Below, one piece after another: positions 1 through 11,300 of a stretch of DNA of 64,000 nucleotides (position 1 is its first letter; each line of letters opens with the position of its first letter). The translations under genes and the position numbers were made by a program. A model generated the notes under the pieces. That model made no database searches. It saw nothing but the letters and a program-made list of their open reading frames with translations, and was not told the origin of the DNA. The DNA comes from Incurvaria masculella. Taxonomy: Eukaryota > Arthropoda > Insecta > Lepidoptera > Incurvariidae. The stretch is from NCBI GenBank assembly GCA_946894095.1, contig OX335641.1, forward strand, positions 10,930,501 to 10,994,500, in the 5' to 3' direction.

Positions 1-3000
1 AACCCAAAGAAACGAACGTTTGTCAGAAGCAAACAATTTAAATATATAAGCAGGGGTGGAAGATAATAAGATAGTAACAAATGTATCGGTGGTCGAGTTA
101 TTGAACGTAGAACGCCCACGAAGACTATTATCGAACAAAGCAGTGCGCCTCACCTTACCGTACAGTGATATCCAGAATTAATAAGTATGGTTAGCAATTT
201 TCTGTGGGATAATCAAATAACGCAATGGCTATGCATACATGATGGACAGCTAGGCAGATAATAGTATTAAGTAGGTTTTCAGCTAGAATTATTGTTTTTT
301 TTTGTATACTTTTGGAAACAAACTTAACTTTCTCAATTTCCTCATTGTAATTTTCTTAAAAGAAAAATTATGTATGGTTTATACTTCAGTACACTACATC
401 GAAGGAAATGTGTTACCTAGCGCGCCTACTATCAGACCCGCTGTCGCCAATTTTATAAAACTACTTTACCAACCCAACCAAAACTTAAAAAATAGTCCCA
501 GACGTTTTGCAGGGTCCGTGTTGGCGGAAACTTGTTTGGTCTTTGTGGGCACACGAGACGCGTGGCCGGCTTCCCATACGATTATATAGACAATTTGTCC
601 ATACAGCGGAGATACTTCTTCCTTTTCTGTTCCGTGGATTACACGACAGCACGCATAATCATGCAAACATATTTCTGCATGACAGCAAGAGTGGAATTAT
701 GAAAATACGCCTGTGAATGAAGAACATGTAAATGAGTTCATTAATTGGAAATTGATTCGGAAGTTTTTTTTTTATTTTCGTCAATTTATTTAAACGTTCA
801 ATCATAAGACGTTGTTTACGTAAAAAGTGGTTTTTGTCTTTACTGCACAACTGTACAATGTACACGACACTCCCTGTAATCCCCTGACGTACAGCGACAG
901 ACAAACGCCAAGTGATGCCTGTAATAAATACGCCCTCCCGGCCTCGAAGCAGGCATCGAAGCTGTGTCCGCTGCCTACGCTCCGCGGATCGCCAGACCGA
1001 GCCTGCTTAACGTCGTCATTTCAGTCCATATAAAGGTATGGTGAATCAGCAGAGAAACATGTGTATATCCATGCATCCAAAAGCAAGTATGCAGAATCTC
1101 TGTTTGCTTGAGATTGACATACGGTTGAATGAAATGATCTTGTCTAGATAAGAGTTTCGTTGTTTATTATCACCATTAAATAAAAAAACCCAACAAGTGC
1201 GAGTCTGAGTCGCGCACCAAGGGCTCCGCAAAATTTTGTATGTAGATGTTTGTCCACTACGGGATTTTTTAAATGTTATTATAAAACTACTAATAAAAGA
1301 TTTTCGAATTTTACCATTACATGCGGTTTAAGACTTTTCTTCTTGCCCTTTTTCATGATTTCAGGAAACCGGTAAATACCCAATAGGTTGTCAGGGTGGC
1401 AAAATATGCGTTATAAAGGGCCGTATTTTTTGATCGGTCGAAACGTAGAATCAACAAATTATCTTCAAAGGAGTACGTACGGTGTACATTGGTCACCGAC
1501 AAATTCAGCGTCAGACGAAATTGCAGGCGAAATGAACAGCGGCGGAGGCGGTGGTAGTCCGGACATTCCGACTTCTAATTGGAAAAGTTTCTGATTCACC
1601 AAACTACGCCAGTGTGACAGCTATCTAATCCCAGTCGTATTCCGCTGTCATGTGTGATGGTTAATGTGATGTAAGATTTTAAAAACCCCAAAGATTCTGA
1701 GATTTCAGATAATCCAGAATTTAACTCTACTTTATTAGTTACTTTTGTCAGATGCGAAGGAATCCAGGGAGTTATTGGAGAGACATGTGCGACTCCATAG
1801 AGTACTGCTGTAAGAACACCCTCTTTGCTGTCGTGCATTTAGGTATAAAATCTTATTGCTTAAAAAAAGTCAAGATGGCAAGTGAAGCAAAATATAAAAA
1901 GGCCGATCAAAGTAGAAATGTTTCAATTCAAAGCAAAGAGGGACTAATTAGAAAAGCCTGAAACAGTGTGACGTTTTATAGTTTGTCTAATCGGTCCTGA
2001 CTGGGTAGTTTTTTGGACGGCAAACCCTACGTTTAGTATTTAAATAAATGAAAAGTATTTTCAATAATTGTCTATGCAAGAGTTTGAATTGCATAGAATG
2101 TTCGGTGCATTGAACGCCAGTTGAATTCCTCGACTGCATCAGCGTACAATTAGTTGTCGCGCCCGGCGCCACGCGACTCGCATACGAGATGCGCCTTAGA
2201 TCTGAACTCATTGATATGCCTCATGCCGCTGTCGAAGGACGAAATTGGGTAATATTCTTTTTGGCAGGGCGAGCAAATCGTGAACTTGTAGCAGATATCA
2301 ATCGAACCGAATATTCATCAGATTTGTGCCGCGACAGTTTTTTTTATTGGAGTCATGTGTTCCCTTTTAGGCTATTATAGTTATTAAATAATTATTATTA
2401 CCATTTCTTATAACATCCATCCATGGAGGTGAATCCATGCATCCATCGTTCGGTATATTTCTGCCTGTCTCATAGATCAGAGATCAGCTGCGCAAGGCGC
2501 GCAAAGAATTACCTCCGTCGGTGCTTCGAGATATGTCCGCATATAACTTGAGAACTGCTAACCACATTGTTTATGCAGTAATCTACGTGTAGCTTGTGTT
2601 TTCCTATCAATTATAAGCTTCTTACCATCACGGTAAATTACCTGACGGGTGAGATGTCGGGAAAAATCGACTGTTTTTCATCGGACTTGAACGCAGGCGG
2701 AAGAAGTATAATGAATACAATAACAACGAAAAAAGTTATTAATATTTCTATCATCTTCTATTTACATAAATCAATCTTCTATAACGTTAAAGTAGAAGAT
2801 AATAGGACTAAGGTTTTATAATTTAAGCGTACATGTTTGAGTAAAATAGTGGATGACAAGTACAATGTTGAGTTTGTGACTAAATATTATGAAGTGGATG
2901 GAAGCAGTGTGAAACGGTTGAAATTACCAAACTATAGCCATTTTCGTATAATAACCGTAACACCACGACTGAGCTGACCGCGCGTGCAGCGTCGTCGTCC

Positions 3001-3632
3001 AGCTCTTCATAGCGACCTCTCTGTCTATCTCAAGCACGACGATAGAGACAAGACAATACTCGTGTCGAGAACGCTGGAAAAAACTGTTGTACCGTCGAGA
3101 TTAATTTCCGCGACGCGACCCGCATTTCAGGGCGATGGGAAGGATAGACAATAACCTCACAGTAAAGTTCATATGCATCTTTAAAACATGTCTTATTAGT
3201 AATCAAAACTGCAGGATAGCGCCATGTAAACACTGTATCTTCATTACACTTGTAGTTTAGTAGAACATTAGTATTATTCGCTCTGAACTGTGAACTCGCG
3301 ACTATTTAAAAAAATAATAGGTACCTAATGGAAAAGTATGATTGGTATGGAAATTATGGGATAAGGTGGTACGGTATAAGTACTTTTAACTTTTTAAAGA
3401 CACGCACGTATGAGTCTATCTAATTAAAAATTAATGACTAAGGGTGGAGTGCACAATTTCTGGTTATTGTTATGGTTATTATATTACCGTCCTAATTTTT
3501 CGCCTTAAGAAGAAAAAAGTTAGATCTATAATAAACGTAACTTTATTTTTGGGTTTCACACACAAAACAAATTTATTGATCCGCCGATTTGACTAAGTGA
3601 AGAAGAACCCGCAAAGTTACTTCACCGGTCTA
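1..3632. other. Intergenic DNA, nothing recognised
   Basis: AT-rich unique sequence. Open frames here are at most 95 codons, overlap each other on both strands, and show no motif, no matching splice signals and no compositional sign of coding. A GC-richer patch at about 930-1010 and another at 2155-2240 contain no frame I recognise. Distal exons of the minus-strand gene that starts at 18073 could lie in this direction, but I could not identify any. Confidence 0.5.
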
Positions 3633-3656
3633 TAGGTTAGGTTAGGTTAGGTTAGG
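3633..3656 (+). repeat. Interstitial TTAGG telomere-type repeat
   Basis: About four tandem copies of GGTTA followed by a GGATAGG variant. TTAGG is the telomere repeat of most insects including Lepidoptera. A short internal block like this usually marks double-strand break repair or a subtelomeric-type insertion, not a chromosome end. A smaller CCTAA block lies at about 12052-12068. Confidence 0.8.
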
Positions 3657-4039
3657 ATAGGTATTAACTAATATCTAAATGCTAGTAATAGAACGGCCCA
3701 AGGTAAAGAACTAAAAACTACGAAGAAACAAAAACCCACTAACACAATACAAATACTAAAGAGTCTAATGTTAGACAACGAAACCAAAACCGCTTCGGTG
3801 TTTCTTTTTCGCAAGGTATAATAAAAGCTATGGACGGAATTTAATTTAACTTAATTAGCCTATTATAAATTAAAAAAAAAGTTTAATTTTAACTCGTTTC
3901 CGAGTGAGGAACAATAAAATAAAATATGTAAAAAAAGTATGATACAATTCTTACGAATTCAATTCAACCGTAAGTCAAAGAATATCTAATAAATACTGCC
4001 TTGGTTTTAGGTCTTGGTTAACTAAAACCGCTGAACGAG

Positions 4040-4345
4040 TGAGTTCTTTACGATTATAAATCCGATAATCGAGACAAGTTCGGAGGGCCGAGGGATTTGC
4101 CTCGATAATAAGGCTTGAGGGGGCGAAGTAATTGATCGCGATAATCTCGTAGCCGGCCGGCGGCCGCGCGGCCGGGTGGCGCCGCCTTCGACAGCCGCGC
4201 GATTTCTACACGCACGCAGCTATCTTCTCGCAATCTCCGATACACACGTACCCGGGAAATTATTGTCGAGACCCCCCCCCCCCCTCTGCCGCGGATACTA
4301 GAACCTTGCTTTACGGTGGATTCTGCTTGCATCTCACCAGAGACG
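4040..4345. other. GC/CpG-rich island without convincing ORF
   Basis: A sharply GC-rich patch in AT-rich surroundings, with CpG-dense words around 4152-4205 (ccggccggcggccgcgcgg) and a run of C at about 4271-4284. A 92-codon minus-strand frame spans it but is arginine-rich low-complexity translation of the GC-rich DNA and matches no family I know. In such genomes islands like this often mark promoters or untranslated exons; here I see neither a TATA box nor a matching splice pair, so the function is open. Confidence 0.3.
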
Positions 4346-5260
4346 GATTTCCCTATGGACCGAGTGGGCCCGGCCTAGGGCGGCAAAATTTCGGGGGCGG
4401 CACAACATGGTGAGTTTTTTTGCAGTCGCGTCCACTAACCCGTCAATGTTTAAAAACTATTCGTAAGCATCAATATCGAATCTTATCTTATCATGTACAT
4501 ACTTTCGCATCTTTTAACTTTCATTTAATTCTTATAAATCAATAAATTTATCGTGGTTTAAAGCATGTAGGAGGAGAGTGGGGCCAGCAATTTTCTATAC
4601 ACCTAGTGCAGTCAAGTTATCTAATCCACCCCTGCATATCACATTTTTTCACACGATTTTGGTGACGATGGAAATATGCTAAATGTTTAATCTTTTTAGT
4701 CAATGTCCTCAATGCAGGTGAAGCGTTGAATCAATGTTTATATAATATCTTAAACACTTTGATAGTAAGATGCATTGACTACGGGAGGAGGGACTGTAGG
4801 CTTCCTGAGGATGTTTACTTTTACAGAAGCAAGCATCAGTTTCTACAGACATATCATCACGCCGGTTGGTCAGGCAGTGATGATAGAACGAGATGTGCTA
4901 CGATCAAAATTTACTTCTTTTGTTCCCTACAAACATACATATTATAATACACGCTCGAGGATTACGGGTGCCTGATCTTTACGAAAAACTACATATATCT
5001 GGTCGCGGTAGGTTCTCATTGGCCGCCCGACATGACTCACTTCTGCGCTGTAATTTTGTTTCGTCATCCTTTCGTCATCGACTCGGTCTACATATCTACG
5101 GTCTCCATAATTCTAATTCGAGATTTTTAAATCTTCTTTCAATTTACAATCAGCTATAAATGCACTCATCAAAACCTGAAGAGAAAGAAAGCCGTCCACG
5201 GCGACGAGTATCAAACCGATGATGTCTCTCGAGGGGAGGGAAATATACATATAGATATAT

Positions 5261-5300
5261 ATTTGTGGGGCACATGACCAAAGTCATGTGTCCCACAAAT
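5261..5300. repeat. Hairpin-forming inverted repeat
   Basis: Arms of 18 bp (ATTTGTGGGGCACATGAC and its complement) with one G/T-type mismatch, separated by 4 bases. It sits just after an AT dinucleotide-like stretch. It could be the centre of a foldback element or a chance cruciform; no longer terminal repeats are visible around it. Confidence 0.6.
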
Positions 5301-5984
5301 GAATAGGCCACGGGTATTCAATAATCATTTTCAAATATCAGATTGCAAGCTGAAAAATTTTTTTTAAATGGCACCTAGGTTTACAATTGTTTTAGTCATA
5401 TTAGGTGTGTGACGATATCATAATAAACCTTGCTTCGTCCTGGTTAGTTGATCCACTTTCGCACTCTGCACAAGGTCAGCGTTTTTCCAGGCTAAAACAT
5501 ACGACGTGTGCACACTTTCAAAGGTCCCCGATAGCCTGACGCATCAGCAACATCTGGCCAGCGCGAATGAATGAACCGTCGAAATTAATACACCACAAAA
5601 AATACGAACGCGACGCTGCCCTCCTTCGAAATTTAACCTTAAAAATAACGCAAAATATCAGAATCAGGACTTTATTTGCGAACATTAAAGTTTAACGTAA
5701 GTTTGCACGGATGAAGGATTCGAAAAAATCTCTACCGCTAGCGGGGAAATTTGTACTCACGCAGCAGCCAATAAAGTCTAAAACATTAAATCGTCTGTGC
5801 CCGCAGATTTGCGTCCTATTTCCACTTTAGTTGAGATATATTTGTTGGGATGCCATGAAATCCTTTGAGCATATCGTCTGGCACCTCCGGGCACGAATAT
5901 TCTTCTGTTGCCGTGTGCTTGATGTTTAGAGACGTTTTTCCGTGACTCTTGTCGTCATTGCGAAGGGGGAACGGCAGAACGTCT

Positions 5985-7105
5985 AATATGCAGATCGTAT
6001 AGTATCACATTTTAACAAAATTTTAAAACCATGCACAACGTATAATCGGCAGATCGTATAATTTTATACGTAGTGCATGAAGAAGTTTAAAAAATAAAAT
6101 TACTTATTTCTCCATGCCTAACGTATAATAGTCACAACGTATAAAATTATGATCTTTATTTAACAAAAAAAGAAAACCATTCATATCATATAATTCAAAA
6201 AGTTTTCATACGATAAGCGCCCTTACGAATATACATTTAAAGCGTATACTCGCACGCGACTTTTCGACCGTCTCAATTAGCGTAAGGTGGCCTTGTTACT
6301 CTTTAACAAATATCGATTCGTAGCGATTTCAGCCTTAAATGTATCGCTATTAGGGCGCTTTATGCAGTGCTTAAATGGCATATTATACGTTCTGCATGGT
6401 TTTCTTTTTTTGTGAATTCACGTTAGGAATATTATACGTTGTGACTATTATACGTTATGCATGATGGAAAGAGTTGATTCTACTTTTAAACTTTCTTCAT
6501 GCACAACGTATACAATTATACGTTGTGAATATTATACGTAGTGAATACGACTCAATTTTAAAACCATGCACAACGTATAATCGGCAGATCGTATAATTTT
6601 ATACGTAGTGCATAAAGAAGTTTAAAAAATAAAATTACTTATTTCTCCATGCATAACGTATTATATAATAGTCACAACGTATAATATTATGATCTTTATT
6701 TAACAAAAAAAGAAAACCATGCATATCATATAATCCAAATACTTTTCATACGATAAGCGCCCTTATGAATATACTTTTAAAACGTATACTCGCACGTGAC
6801 GGTTCGACCGTCTCAATTAGCGTAAGGTGGCCTTTCGAAATTGTAGCAAATATCGATTCGTAGCAATTTCAGCCTTAAATGTATCGTTAATAGGGCGCTT
6901 TATGCAGTGCTTCTTGGCATATTATACGTTGTGACTATTATACGTTCTGCATGATGCAAAGAGTTGATTTTATTTTTAAACTTTATTCATGCACAACGTA
7001 TAACATTATACGTTGTGAATATTATACGATATGCATGGTTTTCATTTTTTGGAAAAAAAATACTATTATACGTTGTGAATATTATACGTAGTGAATACGA
7101 CTCGA
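5985..7105. repeat. Tandem dimer of a 0.54-kb palindromic unit
   Basis: Two near-identical copies lie head to tail (about 6012-6551 and 6552-7103); landmark words recur with an offset of about 535-540 bp. Each copy is itself imperfectly palindromic: the left part has CACAACGTATAAT words and a 'aagcgccctta' segment, the right part has ATTATACGTTGTG words and 'agggcgctt'. I count about twenty ACGTATA/TATACGT-type words over the pair. There is no protein-coding content. The structure suggests a non-autonomous element with arrays of subterminal binding sites, or a satellite seed; the superfamily is unknown. Confidence 0.75.
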
Positions 7106-7255
7106 TGCAACAACTGAATAATTCTGAAATTAATTTTAAAGATATAGATCGTTAAGTTAGTGCTACACAACGAGCTACGTAGTTCGGCATAAGTGTAAAC
7201 AATCTTAATCCCCTCAATTTCCAGGAGTCGTGCAAAATTTCGTAATGTTAAATAT

Positions 7256-7260
7256 AGTAT
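7256..7260 (+). repeat. Left target-site duplication AGTAT
   Basis: AGTAT directly precedes the left LTR and the same five bases directly follow the right LTR at 11559-11563. The same five bases also precede the right LTR, so the exact LTR start could differ by a few bases. Confidence 0.7.
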
Positions 7261-7518
7261 TACGTTTGGCAACTTGTGAGACATCACTTGCAACACCATC
7301 CGACTAGCAACAGATTCGATTATACCTGAGAGCCTTATGCTGGTACTGGCAACACATATCTAGACGTTTTCCGATTGGCTTCCGGTTCCGGAAGCCATCT
7401 TGTTGTTTACTACATTTTGGCTGTGTGATTGTAAAACCGGGCAAATGTAAAGGCTCAATAAATAAATCAAGAAGGACCGCCGTTTTTCTTTCCGACCTGC
7501 TACAATAAGGCTAAAACT
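7261..7518 (+). repeat. Left LTR (5') of gypsy-type element
   Basis: 258 bp, starting TACGTTTGGC and ending GGCTAAAACT, identical to 11301-11558 (constant offset 4040). An AATAAA-type polyadenylation context (ctcaataaataaatcaag) lies about 50 bp before the end, consistent with an R/U5 region near the 3' side. It does not show TG...CA ends. Confidence 0.9.
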
Positions 7519-7538
7519 TCAGAAGTGGGATTGAAACC
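7519..7538 (+). promoter_or_regulatory. Primer-binding site matching tRNA-Leu 3' region
   Basis: TCAGAAGTGGGATTGAAACC directly abuts the left LTR. The first 14 bases are complementary to the 3' acceptor/T-arm of animal tRNA-Leu (…AATCCCACTTCTGACA). The usual TGG, complementary to the CCA tail, and the next TG are missing, so the pairing begins inside the acceptor stem. The match to tRNA-Leu is from memory of conserved tRNA sequence. Confidence 0.65.
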
Positions 7539-7549
7539 AGCCTTGCAAG

Positions 7550-8133
7550 ATGTCGGGACCTTATCATGGTGGACTCGGCAAACGGACGCGAAAAAAAAGT
7601 GAAGATGTTAGCAAAATGGCCAACAGCTTGAAAAATTTTTTTTCCGAGTTAATCGAAACGAACTCTTCACCAACCCCTTTCAAGAAAAGAAAGACCACGC
7701 ATGCTGACGCGGAATTGGTTCCAAAGTTTGATCCCGATTCTAAGAATACCAATGTTAAGGTGTGGGTGAACAAAATCGACCAATTGGGCAGCATCCATGA
7801 TTGGAGCGATGCGGATAAATCGTACGTAATGCAAATGCGGCTTCGTGGCCCTGCCCGGGAATGGTACGAGAATTTAGAGACTTATGATCTCACCTGGGAC
7901 GAATGGAAGGAAGCTATAGAACGGGCATTTCCAAGATCTGTCGATTTCGCGGATCTTCTAGAAGAAATGATGAGTCGTCACAAGAAGAACGATGAAACCA
8001 TGACGCGATATTATCATGATAAACTGGCTATGATCAAGAGGTGCAAGCTGGACGACGAAGCTGCTATATCATGCATTATTCGAGGACTTCCATCAGATCT
8101 AAGAATTAACACGAAAAAGCCTACAAATGCCAA
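7550..8133 (+). pseudogene. gag: gag, capsid part, frameshifted
   Basis: Structural polyprotein of the gypsy-type element, which would form the virus-like particle. The frame opens with ATG 31 bases after the left LTR and reads a basic N-terminus (GKRTRKKSEDV, then PFKKRK). A retrotransposon gag capsid domain follows at about residues 60-190, with the typical blocks 'KVWVNKID', 'MRLRGPAREWYENL', 'TWDEWKEAIERAFP' and 'YYHDKLAMIKRCKL', and the 'IIRGLP' end. The reading stays open to 8605 (351 codons), but near 8115-8135 the gag homology moves to the next frame (…DELYYGYLSLLENYKN), so a one-base indel breaks the gene there. The later part of the 351-codon ORF is out-of-frame sequence until the protease segment. 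Confidence 0.9.
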
Positions 8134-8137
8134 ACTA

Positions 8138-8323
8138 CTGATGAGTTATACTACGGTTACTTATCATTGCTCGAAAACTATAAGAATAACAAGGAACAAG
8201 GCACTACCTTATCAGGGAACACTGCGACTACACCTGCTACGTGGAGAGCAGCTGTCATTTGCTACATGTGCAGGAAGCCGGGACACGAGGCCAATACCTG
8301 CAGGAGCTACTTACAGTGCGAGA
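8138..8323 (+). pseudogene. gag: gag, nucleocapsid CCHC part, in shifted frame
   Basis: Continuation of gag in the +1-shifted frame. It reads the capsid end, then a perfect CCHC zinc knuckle (CYMCRKPGHEANTC, 8260-8301), which binds the genomic RNA during packaging. A second knuckle begins (CEKCNRRG) but runs into a stop just after; its H and last C appear in another frame ('VANCW'), so a small deletion cuts the second knuckle. Normal gypsy nucleocapsids carry one or two knuckles, so both were probably present in the parent. Confidence 0.8.
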
Positions 8324-8379
8324 AGTGTAACAGGCGTGGCTAACTGCTGGTTCGCGGATGGTGCTTCAAGAAATGATGG

Positions 8380-8605
8380 CGATGGAGCTAAAATCGAGGT
8401 GAGGTTTACAACTTTCGATGTCATCCTAGACTTGTACAGAAAGCGCATCATCATAAAGGTTCATCCTTTAATTACTTACTTGGATACGGGAAGCCGAGTA
8501 TTATTGCTAACAGTCAGGTTAGTAAAATTGGCCTACCCACAAAATGTTGAAACATCGGTCTCAGTCAATATAACTAAGTTAAGTGTGCATAGCGGTGGAA
8601 GTTGA
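8380..8605 (+). pseudogene. Retropepsin (protease) fragment
   Basis: Back in the frame of the initial ATG, the translation reads 'TYLDTGSRVLLLTVRLVKL' with the active-site triad DTG at 8483-8491 (DTGS variant). This is the aspartic protease that processes the Gag-Pol polyprotein; as a retroviral-type enzyme it would act as a dimer. The flap and the C-terminal ILG(R/M)D segment are not seen, and the frame ends at 8605, so no functional protease can be made from this copy. Confidence 0.7.
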
Positions 8606-9686
8606 TGGACGATTGAAAAGCAGCCCTCGAATCTCCTTTAACCTGATTTTATAACGACATAATATATAAAGTCAACACATTATTAACAGAAAGGATATTA
8701 TTCTCATTATTACTCATAATTCCGCCACCCTCATTAACACACGTGAACTAAGAATAATAAGAATAAGAATAAGACATTTCATTTGCCACAACACATAAGT
8801 ACAAAAGAGTAATGAAAAAAAAATTTAACTAAATTTTCACTTGTAGGTATCTTAAATTTGTGACAAATGGGATCAATCTCAGCCCTCTCGCAGAAAACTA
8901 CGAAGCTGGTTTTCAGACGAATCCCTACTATAACTATCTTTAAACATTGCAGTTTAGGTGACGCTGCTTCGTCTGATGTGAATTTACTTATTTACCAATC
9001 CGATTGCTTTGAAAGTCACAATTCCTTTACAAACATGGACGACTGATTAGTGTAGATAACAGGTTCAAAGATTGTATTTAGTAACCAGATCATTTTTCCA
9101 AGAATGGACGATGTTCTTGTTTCATACTGGATACCATTACAAGTCCGGGTAACAGGTCGGCGATTATCACATTGACTGGCCAGCAACTAAGCTAATTACA
9201 CAACGGGAAGTTGGCCAAGAAGAATATTAGGGACCACTAGTAGGTACGGATAAGAGTCTAAAATTTATTTTTTGTGCCTTAGGTGTGGGAAAACTTGGAA
9301 GTTTTCGAACGTGACATGTTAGACAAATGAAGAAAATAAATGTATTCTCCAACACACATTATTTATTATAAAATACATCTCATAAATTTCAACATTCTGG
9401 ATCTTGTAGCTGTGCCCATTAAACTATTAAAAAAAAACTCCTCCATGGACAACGACTGTGGAAAGGTAACGCTTGCTGCGTTCCCTCTCTGCACTGCCAG
9501 GCCGATGCGCTGGAGGAGGAACGACCCGGCTCGAATGTCTCCGGACTATTCGCGCAGCCTGTTACTCAGCTCGCTCAACAATTGTTTTCCGGCTGCGCGA
9601 ACGGGCCCTAGCGTCCCTCTTGCGAAAGGGATAAAGTTAGACAAATTTTTGAATATACATTCAGGGTTCTTTGCTATGAGCGCGAA
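8606..9686 (+). other. Element interior with no recognisable coding
   Basis: AT-rich decayed sequence between protease and reverse transcriptase remnants. A GC-richer patch at about 9465-9630 lies in a 140-codon plus frame (9340-9762) that starts in noncoding AT-rich sequence and does not resemble Pol; it may be a captured or inserted segment. The end of this frame (about 9690-9760) begins to look like the pre-RT linker of gypsy elements. Confidence 0.4.
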
Positions 9687-9766
9687 TTATTTAGGTTCCA
9701 CAGACTTAATTGAGATGAAAATACTAACACTTATCATCAAAAGAACAAGACATCGTGCGTGAGTAA

Positions 9767-10530
9767 GTGCAGGAGCTAGTTAATGCTGGAATTGTGTCAG
9801 AATCTAACTTCGATTACTCTAGCACGGTGATTTTGGAAAAAAATAGGGGCTTATCGACTTTGCGTTGATTTTCGTGTCTTAAATACTCGTACGGTTAAGA
9901 GACTACATTTAAAAATATAAACACCCATTATTTACCAACAAAGATGTTGCGCAGCTAGGCAGGAAAAATCTATTTCCTACATCAAAAATGTCCTATTAAA
10001 AAAAATCGGAATATATTTCGGAATATATTTTAAGTAGCTAGTCTCCTATGTTTTCATAAATTAGTTTTTCTCGCAAATGACTGTTAAAAGCAGTTTCTTT
10101 TCGCATACGTTTATTTCAAATGTTTTAATGATAAGCATTTAATATTTCAGTAAATAAAAACCTTGATAAAATTAAAAAAAACATAGACGACTACGCACTA
10201 GGTTGATGAAGTTTTTGGCAAAATTTAAACCAAATATCTTTAGAAATTAAATAAGAAATAGTTTTTCCTTTTTTTATGAGCCGACACGAAAAGTGTACCA
10301 TCTTTTAGTATTGTTATCCACTACCTAATATAGATGATCAAATAAAGTATTTTTCAGGGAAATACTAATTTACAAATTTAGATTGGGAGCAAGGATACTA
10401 TCAAGTCCCCGTGGCTTTAGGCTTTTGTCTTCTCTTGGAATTTAAGATTTAAAAAAAAAAGTGCCTTTTATGGTAGTCAATGCCACAGCAGTGTTTTATA
10501 GATTATTTAAAGAAAAACTACTGACATTAC
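9767..10530 (+). pseudogene. pol: Reverse transcriptase, fragmented
   Basis: Gypsy-type RT signatures survive as islands in different frames. 9767-9910 reads 'VQELVNAGIVSESNFDYSS' and, after a frameshift, 'LCVDFRVLNTRTVK'. 9922-9990 reads 'HPLFTNKDVAQLGRKN'. About 10381-10420 reads 'DWEQGYYQVPVAL'. 10462-10530 reads 'VPFMVVNATAVFYRLFKEKL'. These are RT blocks 1-4 in correct order. The gap of about 380 bp between the second and third islands is AT-rich and should not be there, so an insertion splits the gene. The YxDD catalytic block and RNase H were not found. The protein would copy element RNA into DNA in an intact relative. Confidence 0.8.
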
Positions 10531-10619
10531 ATCGAAATATGAGCAATCTCATAAATAGGAAAAATAGACTAACTATACCTAGAGCAGCAAAATGGAGATT
10601 ATTACAAAAAAATCATGAC

Positions 10620-10735
10620 TAGATCGATACGTAAATCCCCTGTGTGCTTACAAAAAGGGCAATTAGAGTAAGCTTGAAGTCGAACTACATCCTACAGAAC
10701 AGCCTATTCGAATACACCAACATAAGAGCTGTGTG
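10620..10735 (+). pseudogene. pol: Integrase remnant (zinc-binding/linker segment)
   Basis: The plus strand reads 'LEVELHPTEQPIRIHQHK' around 10672-10725, resembling the linker between the integrase zinc domain and its catalytic core in gypsy elements (…ELHPIEKP…). A weak zinc-domain-like 'IRKSPVCLQKGQLE' precedes it. The DDE catalytic core should follow but is replaced by the minisatellite. Identification rests on one short block. Confidence 0.5.
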
Positions 10736-11041
10736 CCAACTATAAAGCTGTGTGCTGACTGTTACGCTGTGTGCCAACTACAAAGCTGTGTGCCAACTAT
10801 AAAGCTGTGTGCCAACTTTAAAGCTGTGTGCCAAATACAAAGCTGTGTGCCAACTATAAAGCTATGTGCCAACTATAAAGCTATGTGCCAACTGTAAAGC
10901 TATGTGCCAACTGTAAAGCTGTGTGCCAACGAAAAGCTGTGTGCGAAAATAAAAGCTGTGTGCCAACTTTAATGCTGTGTGCCAACGTGTAAGCTGTGTG
11001 CTAACATAAAAGCTGTGTGCTATCTTTAAAGCTGCGTGTTA
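10728..11041 (+). repeat. 19-bp minisatellite inside the gypsy element
   Basis: About 17 tandem units of AAAGCTGTGTGCCAACTAT with substitutions and 1-2 base length changes; three adjacent units share a G-to-A variant (AAAGCTATGTGCC), showing duplication within the array. Degenerate units continue to about 11145. The array occupies the place of the integrase core. Confidence 0.9.
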
Positions 11042-11285
11042 ATGTAAAAAAAACTGTGCGCAAATCAAACTCATATCTGCTTCTTCAGAACTGTGTGCCA
11101 TAATAATGCTGCGTTCGAATATAAACAGAGCTGTGTGCCGTTTACTTAAAATGTGTATAACAACTAGGTTTTTGAATGCTTCGAAAGCACTTAGTACACA
11201 AATACTGCCCAATATTTGTTTTGTTTCAGATCAACAAAAACGCCACTGCCTTCACGCAGAATCGCCGTGGGTCACGGCAGTAATT

Positions 11286-11298
11286 AGGATGGCCGAGT
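11286..11298 (+). promoter_or_regulatory. tRNA-Leu 5'-like 13-mer before the right LTR (PPT position)
   Basis: AGGATGGCCGAGT, where a polypurine tract is expected, is only partly purine but equals bases 4-16 of typical animal tRNA-Leu (GTCAGGATGGCCGAGTGG, from memory). It would act as the plus-strand primer site if functional. Chance or tRNA-derived origin cannot be told apart here. Confidence 0.4.
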
Positions 11299-11300
11299 AT

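Noticed and set aside
4054..4332. 92-codon minus ORF in the GC island
   Set aside because: Arg/Gly/Leu-rich translation of CpG-rich DNA, no domain.
9340..9762. 140-codon plus ORF inside the gypsy element as an extra accessory gene
   Set aside because: Starts in AT-rich noncoding sequence, has no recognisable domain, and its end runs into decayed pol sequence.
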